From Streptomyces erythrochromogenes (GTDB taxonomy: Bacteria; Actinomycetota; Actinomycetes; Streptomycetales; Streptomycetaceae): a DNA stretch of 64,000 nucleotides. Both the position numbers and the translations under genes were made by a program. Below the pieces are notes generated by a model. It ran no database searches and had not been told where the DNA came from. It saw only the letters and a list, made by a program, of their open reading frames with translations. The DNA is taken from assembly GCF_036170895.1 (NCBI RefSeq), contig NZ_CP108036.1, positions 3,162,001 through 3,226,000 on the forward strand, written 5' to 3'. Shown one piece after another: positions 63,413-64,000 of the stretch (positions within the stretch are counted from its first letter, which is position 1; every line of letters begins with the position of its first letter).

Positions 63413-63949
63413 ATGTCCCTCGACTCCCTGAAGGCGTCCGTCCCGGACTTCGCCAAGGACCTGAAGCTGAACCTCGGCTCGGTCATAGGCAACAGCGACC
63501 TCCCGCAGCAGCAGCTGTGGGGCACGGTCCTGTCCTGCGCGATCGCCGCCCGCTCCCCGCGCGTCCTGCGTGAGCTGGAGCCCGAGGCGAAGGCGAACCT
63601 CTCGCCGGAGGCGTACACCGCCGCCAAGTCCGCCGCCGCGGTCATGGCGATGAACAACGTCTTCTACCGCACGCGGCACCTGCTCTCCGACCCGGAGTAC
63701 GGCACCCTGCGCGCGGGCCTGCGGATGAACGTCATCGGCAACCCGGGCGTGGAGAAGGTCGACTTCGAGCTGTGGTCGCTCGCGGTCTCCGCGATCAACG
63801 GCTGCGGCCAGTGCCTGGACTCGCACGAGCAGGTCCTGCGCAAGGCGGGCGTCGACCGCGAGACGATCCAGGAGGCCTTCAAGATCGCCTCGGTGATCCA
63901 GGCCGTCGCGGTCACCCTCGACGCCGAGGCCGCCATCGCCGGCGAGTAG
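63413..63949 (+). CDS. ahpD: Alkyl hydroperoxidase D
   Basis: A 178-residue helical protein. The catalytic Cys131-Gly-Gln-Cys134 with His138 ([19 protein letters not shown]) is the thioredoxin-like centre that reduces Ahp[10 protein letters not shown] and [20 protein letters not shown] complete the fold. ATG 63413 lies directly after ahpC. A hairpin at the window edge ends the operon. Confidence 0.97.
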   Translation: MSLDSLKASVPDFAKDLKLNLGSVIGNSDLPQQQLWGTVLSCAIAARSPRVLRELEPEAKANLSPEAYTAAKSAAAVMAMNNVFYRTRHLLSDPEYGTLRAGLRMNVIGNPGVEKVDFELWSLAVSAINGCGQCLDSHEQVLRKAGVDRETIQEAFKIASVIQAVAVTLDAEAAIAGE

Positions 63950-63972
63950 CAGCACCCCGTACGGCGACGAGG

Positions 63973-64000
63973 GCCCCGCGACCGATTCCGGTCGCGGGGC
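63973..64000 (+). terminator. Terminator of the ahpCD operon
   Basis: Perfect 12-bp stem GCCCCGCGACCG and complement with loop ATTC; the window ends at its last base. Confidence 0.8.

Overview
The window is high-GC actinobacterial chromosome, almost certainly Streptomyces or a close relative. Genes are dense, GTG and TTG starts are common, intergenic stretches end in long GC-rich hairpins, and WhiB, SpoIIE-type phosphatase and DUF1707/DUF4190/DUF4245/DUF6542-type genes are present. From memory, the order oxyR-ahpCD, PBP, SpoIIE phosphatase, DUF402, fumC, fumarase I, wbl, glpX, xseBA, ispH, ppgK, ychF and the sdh cluster recalls the SCO503x-SCO510x part of the S. coelicolor core chromosome. 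I could not check this.

Layout. 1-1333: amino-terminal part of an oligopeptide-type ABC binding lipoprotein. 2.0-5.5 kb: succinate dehydrogenase/fumarate reductase operon. 5.6-8.8 kb: small secreted protein, TPM-domain membrane protein and PspA-like protein. 8.9-15.9 kb, minus strand: beta-helix protein, PAS-GAF-PP2C-ATPase phosphatase, stand-alone anti-sigma-type ATPase, Nudix, SPOR and GntR genes. 16-22 kb: DUF4190 protein, secreted subtilisin, threonine-synthase-like enzyme, PEP-mutase-like enzyme and EamA exporter. 22.2-26.7 kb: a trypsin-like protease overlapping an alpha/beta-hydrolase, then a paralogous hydrolase, with an almost 1 kb imperfect palindrome between the two paralogues. 26.9-30.1 kb: MarR/beta-propeller pair, PadR/HAAS pair and HdeD-like protein. 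30.2-32.8 kb: an accessory stretch with Uma2, a small unknown ORF, an ABM-fold protein and a YefM/RelE toxin-antitoxin pair. It has direct repeats and a possible duplicate of the ychF 3' end. 32.8-39.5 kb: ychF, DUF6542, ppgK, ispH, APC permease, xseA and xseB. 39.5-44 kb: nitroreductase, a frameshifted membrane gene, DUF4245, glpX, WhiB and DUF1707 genes. 44-51.8 kb: class I and class II fumarases with secreted and unknown genes between them. 52-64 kb: a second SpoIIE-type phosphatase, class A PBP, SPFH/ribbon-helix-helix operon, PadR/ABC operon and oxyR-ahpCD.

How the genes fit together. Central metabolism is well represented (SDH, both fumarase classes, GlpX, PpgK, IspH), as are envelope and stress functions (TPM/PspA, PBP, SPFH, OxyR/AhpCD, LiaF-like DUF1707) and partner-switch signalling (two multidomain phosphatases and a free ATPase). 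Several regulator/target pairs have a visible palindromic operator (MarR, two PadR systems, YefM, and possibly the RHH protein). I see no rRNA, tRNA, CRISPR array, intact insertion sequence or biosynthetic gene cluster. The most unusual structure is the palindrome at 24.3-25.3 kb.
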